Below are positions 8,063 to 16,872 of a stretch of DNA of 64,000 nt, in pieces. The notes under the pieces were generated by a model. That model was not told the origin of the DNA, searched no databases, and saw only the letters and a list, made by a program, of their open reading frames with translations. Position 1 is the first letter of the stretch; each line of letters begins with the position of its first letter. Source of the stretch: Mycobacterium deserti (lineage in GTDB: Bacteria > Actinomycetota > Actinomycetes > Mycobacteriales > Mycobacteriaceae); assembly GCF_025345615.1 (NCBI RefSeq), contig NZ_JAODWD010000007.1, positions 186,001-250,000 on the forward strand. Direction: 5' to 3'. The position numbers were made by a program, and so were the translations under genes.

Positions 8063-9529
8063 ATGAGCTCGTCCGACGCGTCCGCCTCGTCCACCGCTAC
8101 CGCTCAGATCGGCGTCACCGGCCTGGCCGTGATGGGCTCGAACATCGCGCGTAACTTCGCCCGGCACGGCTACACGGTCGCACTGCACAACCGCTCGGTC
8201 GCCAAGACCGACGCGCTGCTGGCGGACCACGGCTCGGACGGCAACTTCGTTCGCAGCGAGACCATTCCGGAATTCCTTGCCGCACTTGAGAAACCGCGCC
8301 GGGTGTTGATAATGGTCAAGGCCGGAGACCCTACCGACGCCGTCATCAACGAGCTCGCCGACGCGATGGAGGAAGGCGACATCATCATCGACGGCGGCAA
8401 CGCGCTCTACACCGACACCATCCGTCGGGAGAAGGCGATGCGGGAGCGTGGCCTGCACTTCGTCGGCGCGGGCATCTCCGGTGGCGAGGAGGGTGCCCTG
8501 AACGGACCGTCGATCATGCCCGGCGGGCCGGCCGAGTCGTACAAGTCGCTTGGCCCGCTGCTCGAGGAGATCTCCGCCCACGTCGACGGCACACCGTGCT
8601 GCACGCACATCGGGCCTGACGGCGCAGGGCATTTCGTGAAGATGGTGCACAACGGCATCGAGTACTCCGACATGCAGTTGATCGGCGAGGCCTATCAACT
8701 GCTGCGCGACGGCCTCGGCAAGTCCGCGGGTGAGATCGCCGACGTGTTCGACGAGTGGAACAAGGGCGACCTCGACAGCTTCCTGGTCGAGATCACCGCG
8801 ACAGTTCTGCGCCACACCGACGCCAAGACCGGCAAGCCGCTGGTGGACGTGATCCTCGACGAGGCCGAGCAGAAGGGCACGGGCCGCTGGACGGTGAAGT
8901 CCGCGCTGGACCTCGGGGTGCCGGTCACCGGCATCGCTGAGGCGGTATTCGCGCGCGCCCTGTCCGGCTCGGTCACCCAGCGCAAGGCCACCACCGGGCT
9001 CGCTTCGGGTGATCTCGGCGAAAACCCAAGCGACGCCGAGAAATTCACCGAGGATGTGCGTCAGGCGCTGTACGCCTCCAAGATCATCGCCTACGCGCAG
9101 GGCTTCAACCAGATCCAGGCGGGCAGCGCCGAGTACGACTGGAACATCACGCCGGGCGACCTGGCCACGATCTGGCGCGGCGGCTGCATCATCAGGGCCA
9201 AGTTCCTCAACCGGATCAAGGATGCCTTCGACGAGGACCCGGACCTGCCGACGCTGATCGTGGCACCGTACTTCCGCAGCGCCATCGAGTCGGCCATCGA
9301 CAGCTGGCGGCGCGTGGTCGTGACGGCGACCCAGCTGGGCATCCCTATCCCCGGGTTCTCCTCGGCACTGTCCTACTACGACGGGCTGCGTGAGGAACGT
9401 CTGCCCGCGGCGCTCACGCAGGGACTGCGCGACTTCTTCGGCGCCCACACGTACGGGCGCACCGACACCGATCCCGAGAAGCGCTTCCACACGCTGTGGA
9501 GCGGCGACCGCAGCGAAGTCGAATCCTAG
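8063..9529 (+). CDS. gnd: 6-phosphogluconate dehydrogenase, NADP-type decarboxylating
   Basis: 488 residues. Oxidises 6-phosphogluconate to ribulose 5-phosphate and CO2 in the pentose phosphate pathway. The Rossmann motif GVTGLAVMGSNIARN, the signature IIDGGNALYTDT, the catalytic lysine region GPDGAGHFVKMVHNGIEY and the C-terminal helix region are all present, and the length is normal for the homodimeric 480-residue class. ATG 8063 is preceded by GAAAGG. A longer in-frame extension overlaps the peptidase gene and is rejected. Confidence 0.97.
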   Translation: MSSSDASASSTATAQIGVTGLAVMGSNIARNFARHGYTVALHNRSVAKTDALLADHGSDGNFVRSETIPEFLAALEKPRRVLIMVKAGDPTDAVINELADAMEEGDIIIDGGNALYTDTIRREKAMRERGLHFVGAGISGGEEGALNGPSIMPGGPAESYKSLGPLLEEISAHVDGTPCCTHIGPDGAGHFVKMVHNGIEYSDMQLIGEAYQLLRDGLGKSAGEIADVFDEWNKGDLDSFLVEITATVLRHTDAKTGKPLVDVILDEAEQKGTGRWTVKSALDLGVPVTGIAEAVFARALSGSVTQRKATTGLASGDLGENPSDAEKFTEDVRQALYASKIIAYAQGFNQIQAGSAEYDWNITPGDLATIWRGGCIIRAKFLNRIKDAFDEDPDLPTLIVAPYFRSAIESAIDSWRRVVVTATQLGIPIPGFSSALSYYDGLREERLPAALTQGLRDFFGAHTYGRTDTDPEKRFHTLWSGDRSEVES

Positions 9530-9541
9530 CTTTCTCCCGCG

Positions 9542-9599
9542 CGAGCAGACGCGAAACTGCCCATTTCGAGGTGAAATAGGGCAGTTTTGCGTCTGCTCG
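9542..9599. terminator. Long inverted repeat / terminator-like hairpin after gnd
   Basis: CGAGCAGACGCGAAACTGCCC (9542-9562) pairs with 9579-9599 with one G-T-type mismatch, and the stem continues through ATTTC/GAAAT to a 5-base loop (GAGGT). It starts 12 bases after the gnd stop. It may terminate transcription. Its sequence also resembles short palindromic repeats scattered in mycobacterial intergenic regions. Confidence 0.65.
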
Positions 9600-9629
9600 G
9601 CGGGGTGAACGGGCCAACTAGAATGGCCG

Positions 9630-11069
9630 GTGATGCGTTTCCTTGATGGCCACCGGCCCCCCTACGACCTGACGTACGACGACATCTTCATCGTCCCCGG
9701 ACGATCGGACGTGCAGTCGCGAATGGACGTCGACCTCGCGACGTCCGACGGATCGGGGACGACGATTCCGGTAGTGGTGGCCAACATGACGGCGGTGGCC
9801 GGACGGCGGATGGCCGAAACCGTCGCTCGCCGCGGCGGGATCGTCGTTCTGCCACAAGATCTTCCGATCTCTGCGGTGCAGGAGACGGTCGATTTCGTCA
9901 AGAGCCGCGACCTGGTGGTGGACACCCCGGTGACGCTGGGTCCGGACGACTCGGTTTCCGACGCGACCGCCCTCATCCACAAGCGCGCTCATGGCGCGGC
10001 GGTGGTGGTCTTCGAGGGGCGCCCGATCGGCCTGGTGACCGACGCCAACTGCGTGGGCGTCGACCGCTTCACACGAGTCCGTGACGTGGCGGTGTCCGAC
10101 TTCGTCACCGCGCCGGTCGGCACCGACCCCCGCAAGGTCTTCGACCTGCTCGAACACGCTCCGGTCGACGTCGCGGTGCTGACCGAAGCCGACGGCACAC
10201 TCGCCGGTGTCCTCACCCGCACCGGGGCGATCCGCGCAGGCATCTATTCGCCCGCAGTCGACGCCAGGGGTCGGCTTCGCATCGCGGCCGCGGTCGGCAT
10301 CAACGGCGATGTCGGCGCCAAGGCCCGCGGTCTCGCCGAGGCGGGTGCCGACCTGCTGGTCATCGACACCGCGCACGGCCACCAACTCAGGATGCTCGAC
10401 GCGGTCGAGGCGGTGGCGTCTTTGGACCTCGGGCTGCCGATCGCCGCGGGCAACGTGGTGTCCGCCGAGGGCACCAGGGACCTGATCTCCGCAGGCGCCT
10501 CGATCGTCAAGGTCGGCGTCGGTCCCGGTGCGATGTGCACTACCCGGATGATGACGGGCGTCGGGCGCCCTCAGTTCTCGGCAGTGGTCGAATGCGCCTC
10601 TGCCGCAAGGCAACTCGGCGGTCACGTGTGGGCCGACGGGGGTGTGCGGCATCCGCGCGACGTGGCTCTCGCGTTGGCCGCCGGGGCGTCGAACGTGATG
10701 ATCGGTTCCTGGTTCGCCGGCACCTACGAGTCGCCGGGCGACCTGATGCGCGACCGCGAGAACCAGCCGTACAAGGAGAGCTACGGCATGGCGTCCAAAC
10801 GCGCGGTGGCCGCACGCACGGCCGCCGACAGCGCGTTCGACCGGGCCCGCAAGGCGTTGTTCGAGGAGGGCATCTCGACCTCGCGGATGGGACTCGACCC
10901 GTCGCGCGGCGGTGTCGAGGATCTGCTCGACCACATCACCTCCGGCGTGCGCAGCACCTGCACCTACGTCGGCGCCGCGAATCTCGCCGCACTGCACGAC
11001 AAGGTGGTGCTCGGCGTTCAGTCCGCCGCCGGGTTCGCCGAGGGGCATCCGCTCCCGTCCGGTTGGTGA
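9630..11069 (+). CDS. guaB1: GuaB1, IMPDH-family GMP reductase with CBS domains
   Basis: 479 residues with an IMPDH/GMPR barrel interrupted by a tandem CBS module at about residues 95-205 (ALIHKRAHGAAVVVFEG, VLTEADGTLAGVLTR). The catalytic cysteine loop GPGAMCTTRMMTG and phosphate-binding ADGGVRHPRDVALALAAGASNVMIGS are intact. Mycobacterial GuaB1 is not the essential IMP dehydrogenase. From the literature it works as a GMP reductase in purine salvage, with the CBS part sensing ATP/GTP. The start could be GTG 9630 or ATG 9633. Confidence 0.93.
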   Translation: MMRFLDGHRPPYDLTYDDIFIVPGRSDVQSRMDVDLATSDGSGTTIPVVVANMTAVAGRRMAETVARRGGIVVLPQDLPISAVQETVDFVKSRDLVVDTPVTLGPDDSVSDATALIHKRAHGAAVVVFEGRPIGLVTDANCVGVDRFTRVRDVAVSDFVTAPVGTDPRKVFDLLEHAPVDVAVLTEADGTLAGVLTRTGAIRAGIYSPAVDARGRLRIAAAVGINGDVGAKARGLAEAGADLLVIDTAHGHQLRMLDAVEAVASLDLGLPIAAGNVVSAEGTRDLISAGASIVKVGVGPGAMCTTRMMTGVGRPQFSAVVECASAARQLGGHVWADGGVRHPRDVALALAAGASNVMIGSWFAGTYESPGDLMRDRENQPYKESYGMASKRAVAARTAADSAFDRARKALFEEGISTSRMGLDPSRGGVEDLLDHITSGVRSTCTYVGAANLAALHDKVVLGVQSAAGFAEGHPLPSGW

Positions 11070-11143
11070 GTCGGGCACCACGGTCACCCCGACGGCACCC
11101 GTTACCATGGGTTCTTCACCGCCGTCTACGTGAAAGGGAACCC

Positions 11144-11272
11144 GTGCCGCAGGCACCCGTCGAGGCTTCAGGCTTCCGGGCCGAGCAGCCGTCCCACGAG
11201 CCTGCCGACGCCGAGCCCTCTTCTAGTCGGCCGGGCACCGGGCCCGGCGACCCCCGATCGAGGACGCGATGA
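11144..11272 (+). CDS. Possible 42-codon leader ORF coupled to the CNNM gene
   Basis: GTG 11144 is preceded by AAAGGGAA and opens a 42-residue frame (MPQAPVEASGFRAEQPSHEP...) rich in Pro, Ser, Glu and Arg. Its TGA overlaps the next ATG as ATGA (11269-11272). No family is recognised. It could be a translated leader that couples or regulates the membrane protein behind it, or a chance frame. Confidence 0.35.
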   Translation: MPQAPVEASGFRAEQPSHEPADAEPSSSRPGTGPGDPRSRTR

Positions 11273-12630
11273 GTGTCACCATGACCCTGCTGTCGGTGCT
11301 CGCCATCGTGGTGCTCACGGCAGGCACGGCAGTATTCGTCGCTGCCGAGTTCTCGTTGACGGCGCTCGAGCGCAGCACGGTCGAGGCCAATGCCCGCAGT
11401 GGCAACCGGCGCGACCAGATGGTGAGCCGGGCCCACCGGACGCTGTCTTTTCAGCTGTCGGGCGCTCAGGTGGGCATCTCGATCACCACCCTGGCCACCG
11501 GCTACCTCGCCGAACCGGTGGTCGCGCGGCTGATCGACCCCGGCTTGAGCGCAATCGGGGTGCCCGAGCAGTTCGTCAGTGGGCTGGCTTTGGCGCTGGC
11601 CATTCTGATCGCGACGTCACTGTCGATGGTGTTCGGCGAGCTGGTGCCCAAGAACCTCGCGGTGGCGCGGCCGGTTCCGACGGCACGCTGGTCGGCGGGT
11701 CCCCAGTTGGTGTTCTCGATGCTGTTCACCCCGTTGATCCGGATGACCAACGGCACGGCGAACTGGATTCTGCGCCGGATGGGCATCGAGCCGGCCGAGG
11801 AACTGCGCTCGGCGCGCTCCCCGCAGGAACTGGTGTCGTTGGTGCGCACCTCGGCGCGCCGAGGATCGCTGGATCCGGTCACAGCGGTGCTGGTCGACCG
11901 CTCTCTGCAGTTCGGTGAGCGCACCGCCGAGGAGTTGATGACACCGCGGTCCAAGATCGAGGCGCTAGAAGCCGACGACACCGTGGCCGACCTGGTGGCC
12001 ACCGCCATCAGAACGGGCCACTCACGGTTCCCGATCATCCGCGGCGATCTCGACGAAACGATCGGCATCGCGCACGTCAAACAGGTCTTCGAGGTCCCGC
12101 ACGGGCGGCGGGACACCACCCGGTTGGCAACGCTGGCTCTGCCGGTGGCCAAGGTGCCCTCGACGCTGGACGGCGACGCCGTGATGGAGCAAATCCGGGC
12201 CAACGGGCTGCAGACCGCGCTCGTCGTGGACGAGTACGGGGGCACCGCCGGCATGGTCACGGTCGAAGATCTGATCGAGGAGATCGTCGGCGACGTCCGC
12301 GACGAACACGACGTGGAACCGCCGGATGTCGTGCAGGCCGGCCGCGGATGGCAGGTCTCGGGGCTGCTGCGTATCGACGAAGTCGCCGACGCGACCGGAT
12401 TCCGTGCCTCCGAAGGCGACTACGAGACCATCGGCGGGCTGGTGCTGCAGGAACTCGGCCACATTCCGGAGGCCGGTGAGTCCGTGGAGCTGACGGCGTT
12501 CGACCCGGACGCTCCCCTCGAGGATCCGGTGCGCTGGCGCGCCACCGTGGTGAACATGGACGGCCGCCGGATCGACCAACTCAAGCTCACCGAGCTGCCC
12601 CGGCACTCCAACGGCGAGGGCGAGGCCTGA
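11269..12630 (+). CDS. CNNM/CorC-family membrane protein with CBS domains
   Basis: 453 residues. The N-terminal DUF21 domain has four hydrophobic segments (starting LLSVLAIVVLTAGTAVFVAAEF) and the conserved FGELVPKNLA motif. It is followed by a CBS pair (MTPRSKIEALEADDTV, RFPIIRGDLDETIGIAHVK, VVDEYGGTAGMVTVEDLIEEIVGDV) and a C-terminal CorC/HlyC domain (DYETIGGLVLQELGHIP). The family is linked to Mg/Co homeostasis and, in mycobacteria, to membrane integrity, but transport activity is not shown by sequence. It is coupled by TGATG to a shorter paralogue. Rv1842c-like. Confidence 0.9.
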   Translation: MSVTMTLLSVLAIVVLTAGTAVFVAAEFSLTALERSTVEANARSGNRRDQMVSRAHRTLSFQLSGAQVGISITTLATGYLAEPVVARLIDPGLSAIGVPEQFVSGLALALAILIATSLSMVFGELVPKNLAVARPVPTARWSAGPQLVFSMLFTPLIRMTNGTANWILRRMGIEPAEELRSARSPQELVSLVRTSARRGSLDPVTAVLVDRSLQFGERTAEELMTPRSKIEALEADDTVADLVATAIRTGHSRFPIIRGDLDETIGIAHVKQVFEVPHGRRDTTRLATLALPVAKVPSTLDGDAVMEQIRANGLQTALVVDEYGGTAGMVTVEDLIEEIVGDVRDEHDVEPPDVVQAGRGWQVSGLLRIDEVADATGFRASEGDYETIGGLVLQELGHIPEAGESVELTAFDPDAPLEDPVRWRATVVNMDGRRIDQLKLTELPRHSNGEGEA

Positions 12631-13682
12631 TGGGTGACGTTTTCGGCGTCCTGCTGACCGTGTTCCTGCTCGGGCTCAACGCGTTCTTCGTCGGCTCCGA
12701 GTTCGCGTTGATCTCGGCGCGCAGGGACCGGCTCGAAGCGCTCGCCGAACAGGGCAAGCGCAGCGCAGTCACGGTGATCCGCGCGGGCGAGAACCTGTCA
12801 CTGATGCTGGCGGGCGCTCAGCTGGGTATCACGATCTGCTCGATTCTTCTCGGCCGCGTGGGAGAGCCCGCTGTCGCGCACCTGCTGGAGAAGCCGTTCG
12901 GCCTCTTCGGCATCCCCGATGCGGTGCTGCACACGGTGTCGTTCGTCATCGCGCTGTCAGTTGTGGTGACGCTGCACGTGCTTCTCGGCGAGATGGTGCC
13001 CAAGAACATCGCGATCGCCGGGCCGGAGTCCACGGCCATGTTGCTGATCCCGGTGTACCTCGTCTACATCCGGCTCGCGCGCCCGTTCATCGCGTTCTAC
13101 AACTGGTGCGCCAACAGGACGCTGCGGGCATTCCGCGTCGAACCCCGTGACGAACTCGAGGTGACGGTGTCGACCGTCGAATTGTCGGAGATGATCGCCG
13201 AGTCCCTGTCCGAAGGCCTGCTCGACCCGGAGGAACACGGTCGCCTCACCCGCGCGCTGCAGATCCGCAACCGCGTCGTCAGCGACGTCGCGGTACCGCT
13301 GACCGACATCCGGGCCGTCCCGGTGGCCGGCGAAGGCTTGGGCCCTACCGTCGGCGCCATCGAACAGGCGCTGGCCGAGACGGGCTACTCGCGCTTCCCG
13401 ATCACCGACGACTCCGGCAAATATGTCGGCTTCGTCCACATCAAGGACGTTCTGGACCTGGTCGACGATCCCGACGCGGTGCTGGACTTCTCGATGGTGC
13501 GTCCGCTGCCGCTGGTTCCGGCGTCGTTGCCGCTGCCCGACGCGCTGTCGCGGCTGCGCCGGATCAACAGCCACCTCGCGCTGGTCACCGCGTCCGACGG
13601 CCGCGTGTCGGCCGTCGTTGCGCTGGAGGACCTTGTCGAGGATCTCGTGGGCACGGTGCGCGACGGGACCCACCGTGTCTGA
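12630..13682 (+). CDS. Second CNNM-family membrane protein (short form)
   Basis: 350 residues. DUF21 domain (MGDVFGVLLTVFLLGLNAFFV..., GEMVPKNIAIAGPES) plus a CBS pair (PLTDIRAVPVAGEG, SRFPITDDSGKYVGFVHIKDVLDLV, VVALEDLVEDLVGTV), with no CorC/HlyC tail. The start overlaps the previous stop (TGATG). The pair differs in length and could form a heteromer with one regulatory C-terminus. The end overlaps the next gene by 8 bases. Rv1841c-like. Confidence 0.9.
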   Translation: MGDVFGVLLTVFLLGLNAFFVGSEFALISARRDRLEALAEQGKRSAVTVIRAGENLSLMLAGAQLGITICSILLGRVGEPAVAHLLEKPFGLFGIPDAVLHTVSFVIALSVVVTLHVLLGEMVPKNIAIAGPESTAMLLIPVYLVYIRLARPFIAFYNWCANRTLRAFRVEPRDELEVTVSTVELSEMIAESLSEGLLDPEEHGRLTRALQIRNRVVSDVAVPLTDIRAVPVAGEGLGPTVGAIEQALAETGYSRFPITDDSGKYVGFVHIKDVLDLVDDPDAVLDFSMVRPLPLVPASLPLPDALSRLRRINSHLALVTASDGRVSAVVALEDLVEDLVGTVRDGTHRV

Positions 13683-14580
13683 TGTCGCGCTCCGCGCGAC
13701 GGTGTCTGACGGCGCACTGCTCAGCACCGGCGACTGGACCATTCGTGAGCAAGAACACCGCCGCCGGGCCGATGCGCTGCTCGACACGTATCGGCCCGCC
13801 GACGGTAAGCCGCACCCGGTGTGGGATTTCCTGTTCACCTACTACAGCCTGCGACCGGGGCAGCTTCGTACCTGGCACCCCGGCTACGGGGTCGTGCTCG
13901 CCGGCGCGCAGCGCTATCTCGACCGCACCGGCTATGTTCAGGTCGACGGTGGGGTCGCCGTGAGCAGGCAATACCTGAGCACACGCACCGACACGGTGCG
14001 GTTCGTGCACGGCCTGCTCCGGGCGACGGCGTCGCGCCCGGCCCGGTTGAACTGCTTCGGCCTGCACGAATGGGCGATGGTCTATCGCGCGCCGACCGTA
14101 CGTCATGCCCAGGTACCGCTGCGGCTCGGCGCCGCCGGAACGAACGCTGTCGTCGAGTCGATGCCGTTGCGCTGCAGCCACTTCGATGCGTTCCGATTCT
14201 TCACCGAACCGGCCACTCGGCGCAACGAGGGCCGCCCGACACGCACCGACCAGGTCGGCTGGGAACAGCCGGGCTGTCTGCACACCAACATGGACCTGTA
14301 CAAGTTCGCCTACAAACTCGGACCGCTCGTCGAATCTTCCCTGATCTTGGACTGTTTGGAGCTGGCGGCCGACGCGCGTGCACTGGACATGCGGGCCAGC
14401 CCGTATGATCTGCGCGTCTACGGATTTGTACCGATCGAGATCGAGACAGCGGCCGGTCGTGCGGAATACGTTCGGGCTCAGCAGGAGATCGCTTCGCGGG
14501 CAGCCCCGTTGCGGACGGCGCTCACCGCGCGTTGCGGCGAACTGCTGTCGGCGGCGAAGGCCGTCGTCCGCGGCGAATAG
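13675..14580 (+). CDS. Conserved actinobacterial protein, function not established
   Basis: 301 residues from GTG 13675, which overlaps the preceding stop. The sequence has DWTIREQEHRRRADALLD, HPVWDFLFTYYSLRPGQLRTWHPGYG, LNCFGLHEWAMVYR and QPGCLHTNMDLYKFAYKLGP. It is rich in Trp, Tyr and His but has no signal peptide or membrane span. From memory, relatives are sometimes labelled 3-methyladenine DNA glycosylase, but I see no helix-hairpin-helix or other glycosylase motif to support that. Conserved histidines and one WHP motif hint at an enzyme. Confidence 0.75.
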   Translation: MSDVALRATVSDGALLSTGDWTIREQEHRRRADALLDTYRPADGKPHPVWDFLFTYYSLRPGQLRTWHPGYGVVLAGAQRYLDRTGYVQVDGGVAVSRQYLSTRTDTVRFVHGLLRATASRPARLNCFGLHEWAMVYRAPTVRHAQVPLRLGAAGTNAVVESMPLRCSHFDAFRFFTEPATRRNEGRPTRTDQVGWEQPGCLHTNMDLYKFAYKLGPLVESSLILDCLELAADARALDMRASPYDLRVYGFVPIEIETAAGRAEYVRAQQEIASRAAPLRTALTARCGELLSAAKAVVRGE

Positions 14581-14586
14581 GCCACG

Positions 14587-14600
14587 TTACCCACGGGTAA
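14587..14600. promoter_or_regulatory. Palindrome upstream of malate synthase
   Basis: TTACCC-AC-GGGTAA, a 6-2-6 inverted repeat, lies 27 bases before the glcB start in a 47-base intergenic gap. It could be an operator overlapping the promoter. The regulator is unknown. Confidence 0.4.
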
Positions 14601-14627
14601 GCTGGGTCGACGGCGTTTAGGGAGGAA

Positions 14628-16835
14628 ATGATGAGTGATCGCGTGACGGTGGGCAACCTTCGCGTGGCGCAGGTGTTGTACGACTTCATCAACAACGAAG
14701 CGCTGCCCGGCACCGACATCGACCCCGACAGCTTCTGGGCGGGTGTCGACAAGGTGGTCACCGACCTCAGCCCCCAGAACCAGGACCTGCTGGCGCGCCG
14801 CGACGAACTGCAGGCGCAGATCGATAAGTACCACCGCCAGCACGTCATCGAGCCGCTCGACCCCGAGGGCTACAGGAACTTCCTCACCGAGATCGGGTAC
14901 CTGCAGCCCGAGCCGGACGACTTCACCATCACCACCTCCGGAGTCGACGACGAGATCACCAAAACCGCGGGCCCCCAGTTGGTGGTGCCGATCCTGAACG
15001 CGCGGTTCGCCCTCAACGCCGCCAACGCGCGCTGGGGTTCGCTCTACGACGCGCTGTACGGCACCGATGTGATCTCCGAGGAGGATGGCGCGGAGAAGGG
15101 CACCAGTTACAACAAGGTGCGCGGTGACAAGGTCATCGCCTATGCCCGGCGGTTCCTCGACGGCGCGACCCCGCTGGCTTCGGGTTCGTGGAGTGAGGCG
15201 ACCGGCCTCAAGATCGACGACGGTCAGTTGTCAATCGACCTGAGCGACGGCCAGTCGAGTGGGCTGGCCACACCCGAGCAGTTCGTCGGCTACACCGGCG
15301 AACTCGGCTCCCCCGACTGGTCGGTGCTGCTGGTCAACAACGGCCTGCACATCGAGATCTTGGTCGACCCGCAATCCCCGGTCGGATCCACCGATGCCGC
15401 GGGCATCAAGGATGTCGTGCTGGAGTCGGCGGTCACCACGATCATGGACTTCGAGGATTCGGTGGCTGCCGTCGATGCCGACGACAAGGTCCTCGGGTAC
15501 CGCAACTGGCTTGGACTGAACCGCGGCGACCTGACCGAAGAGGTGAGCAAGGGCGGCGAGACGTTTACCCGCAAGCTCAACGAGGACCGCACCTACACCA
15601 CGCCGGACGGTGGCGAGTTGACGCTGCCGGGCCGCAGCCTGATGTTCGTGCGCAACGTCGGCCACCTGATGACCAACGACGCGATCGTCAGAACCGAGCC
15701 CAACGGCGAAGAGACGGAGGTGTTCGAGGGCATTCAGGACGCCTTGTTCACCGGCCTCATCGCGGCGCACGGCCTGAAGGCAGGCGACGGTAACGGCCCG
15801 CTGGTCAACAGCCGGACCGGTTCGGTCTACATCGTCAAGCCGAAGATGCACGGCCCCGACGAGGTCGCTTACACCGTCGAATTGTTCAGCCGCGTCGAGG
15901 ACGTGCTCGGCCTGCCGCAGAACACGCTCAAGGTCGGCATCATGGACGAGGAGCGGCGCACCACCCTCAACCTCAAGGCCTGCATCAAAGCGGCCGCCGA
16001 CCGCGTGGTGTTCATCAACACCGGCTTCCTCGACCGCACCGGCGACGAGATCCACACCTCGATGGAGGCCGGGCCGATGATCCGCAAGGGTGCGATGAAG
16101 AGCACCGAGTGGATCAAGGCCTACGAGGACCAGAACGTCGACATCGGGCTGGCCACCGGATTCTCCGGTCGCGCGCAGATCGGCAAGGGCATGTGGGCCA
16201 TGACCGACCTGATGGCCGACATGGTCGAGCAGAAGGTCGGCCAGCCCAAGGCCGGCGCCACCACCGCGTGGGTGCCGTCGCCGACCGCGGCCACTTTGCA
16301 CGCCATGCATTACCACGAGGTCGACGTGTACGCCGTGCACTCAGAGCTCGAAGGCAAGCGGCGCACCGAGATCGACCAGCTGCTCACCGTCCCGCTGGCC
16401 AAGGAATTGGCATGGGCGTCGGAGGAGATCCGCGAGGAGGTCGACAACAATTGCCAGTCGATCCTCGGCTACGTGGTGCGTTGGATCGACGCGGGTGTCG
16501 GCTGCTCGAAGGTGCCCGACATCCACGATGTCGCGTTGATGGAAGACCGTGCGACGCTGCGTATCTCGAGTCAGCTGCTGGCCAACTGGCTGCGCCACGG
16601 TGTCATCACCGCCGACGACGTCAAAGCAAGCCTGCGCCGGATGGCCGCCGTCGTCGACAAGCAGAACGAAAAGGATCCCGAGTTCCGGCCGATGGCTACC
16701 GACCCCGACAACAGCATCGCGTTCCTGGCGGCGCAGGACCTGATTCTGTCGGGTACGCAGCAACCGAACGGCTACACCGAACCGATCCTCCACCGCCGCC
16801 GCCGCGAGTACAAGGCAACGCACAACGGTGGATGA
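14628..16835 (+). CDS. glcB: Malate synthase G
   Basis: 735 residues, the length of the single-chain G form. Condenses glyoxylate with acetyl-CoA in the glyoxylate shunt, needed for growth on fatty acids and acetate. Visible family segments: MDFEDSVAAVDADDKVLGYRNWLGL (acid and Arg of the active site), KMHGPDEVAYTVELF, VGIMDEERRTTLNLKACI (magnesium/general-acid region), and the C-terminal VPDIHDVALMEDRATLRISSQ with the catalytic aspartate loop. GGAGG lies just before two tandem ATG codons (14628 and 14631). Confidence 0.97.
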   Translation: MMSDRVTVGNLRVAQVLYDFINNEALPGTDIDPDSFWAGVDKVVTDLSPQNQDLLARRDELQAQIDKYHRQHVIEPLDPEGYRNFLTEIGYLQPEPDDFTITTSGVDDEITKTAGPQLVVPILNARFALNAANARWGSLYDALYGTDVISEEDGAEKGTSYNKVRGDKVIAYARRFLDGATPLASGSWSEATGLKIDDGQLSIDLSDGQSSGLATPEQFVGYTGELGSPDWSVLLVNNGLHIEILVDPQSPVGSTDAAGIKDVVLESAVTTIMDFEDSVAAVDADDKVLGYRNWLGLNRGDLTEEVSKGGETFTRKLNEDRTYTTPDGGELTLPGRSLMFVRNVGHLMTNDAIVRTEPNGEETEVFEGIQDALFTGLIAAHGLKAGDGNGPLVNSRTGSVYIVKPKMHGPDEVAYTVELFSRVEDVLGLPQNTLKVGIMDEERRTTLNLKACIKAAADRVVFINTGFLDRTGDEIHTSMEAGPMIRKGAMKSTEWIKAYEDQNVDIGLATGFSGRAQIGKGMWAMTDLMADMVEQKVGQPKAGATTAWVPSPTAATLHAMHYHEVDVYAVHSELEGKRRTEIDQLLTVPLAKELAWASEEIREEVDNNCQSILGYVVRWIDAGVGCSKVPDIHDVALMEDRATLRISSQLLANWLRHGVITADDVKASLRRMAAVVDKQNEKDPEFRPMATDPDNSIAFLAAQDLILSGTQQPNGYTEPILHRRRREYKATHNGG

Positions 16836-16872
16836 AAGATGACCCGGCGAGGCAGCAAGCACGAGGGCGAGC

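Noticed and set aside
7985..9490. 501-codon minus-strand frame opposite gnd
   Set aside because: gnd on the plus strand has all family motifs. The antisense frame is a codon-bias shadow.
9618..11156. 512-codon minus-strand frame opposite guaB1
   Set aside because: No recognisable domain, and guaB1 is complete on the other strand.
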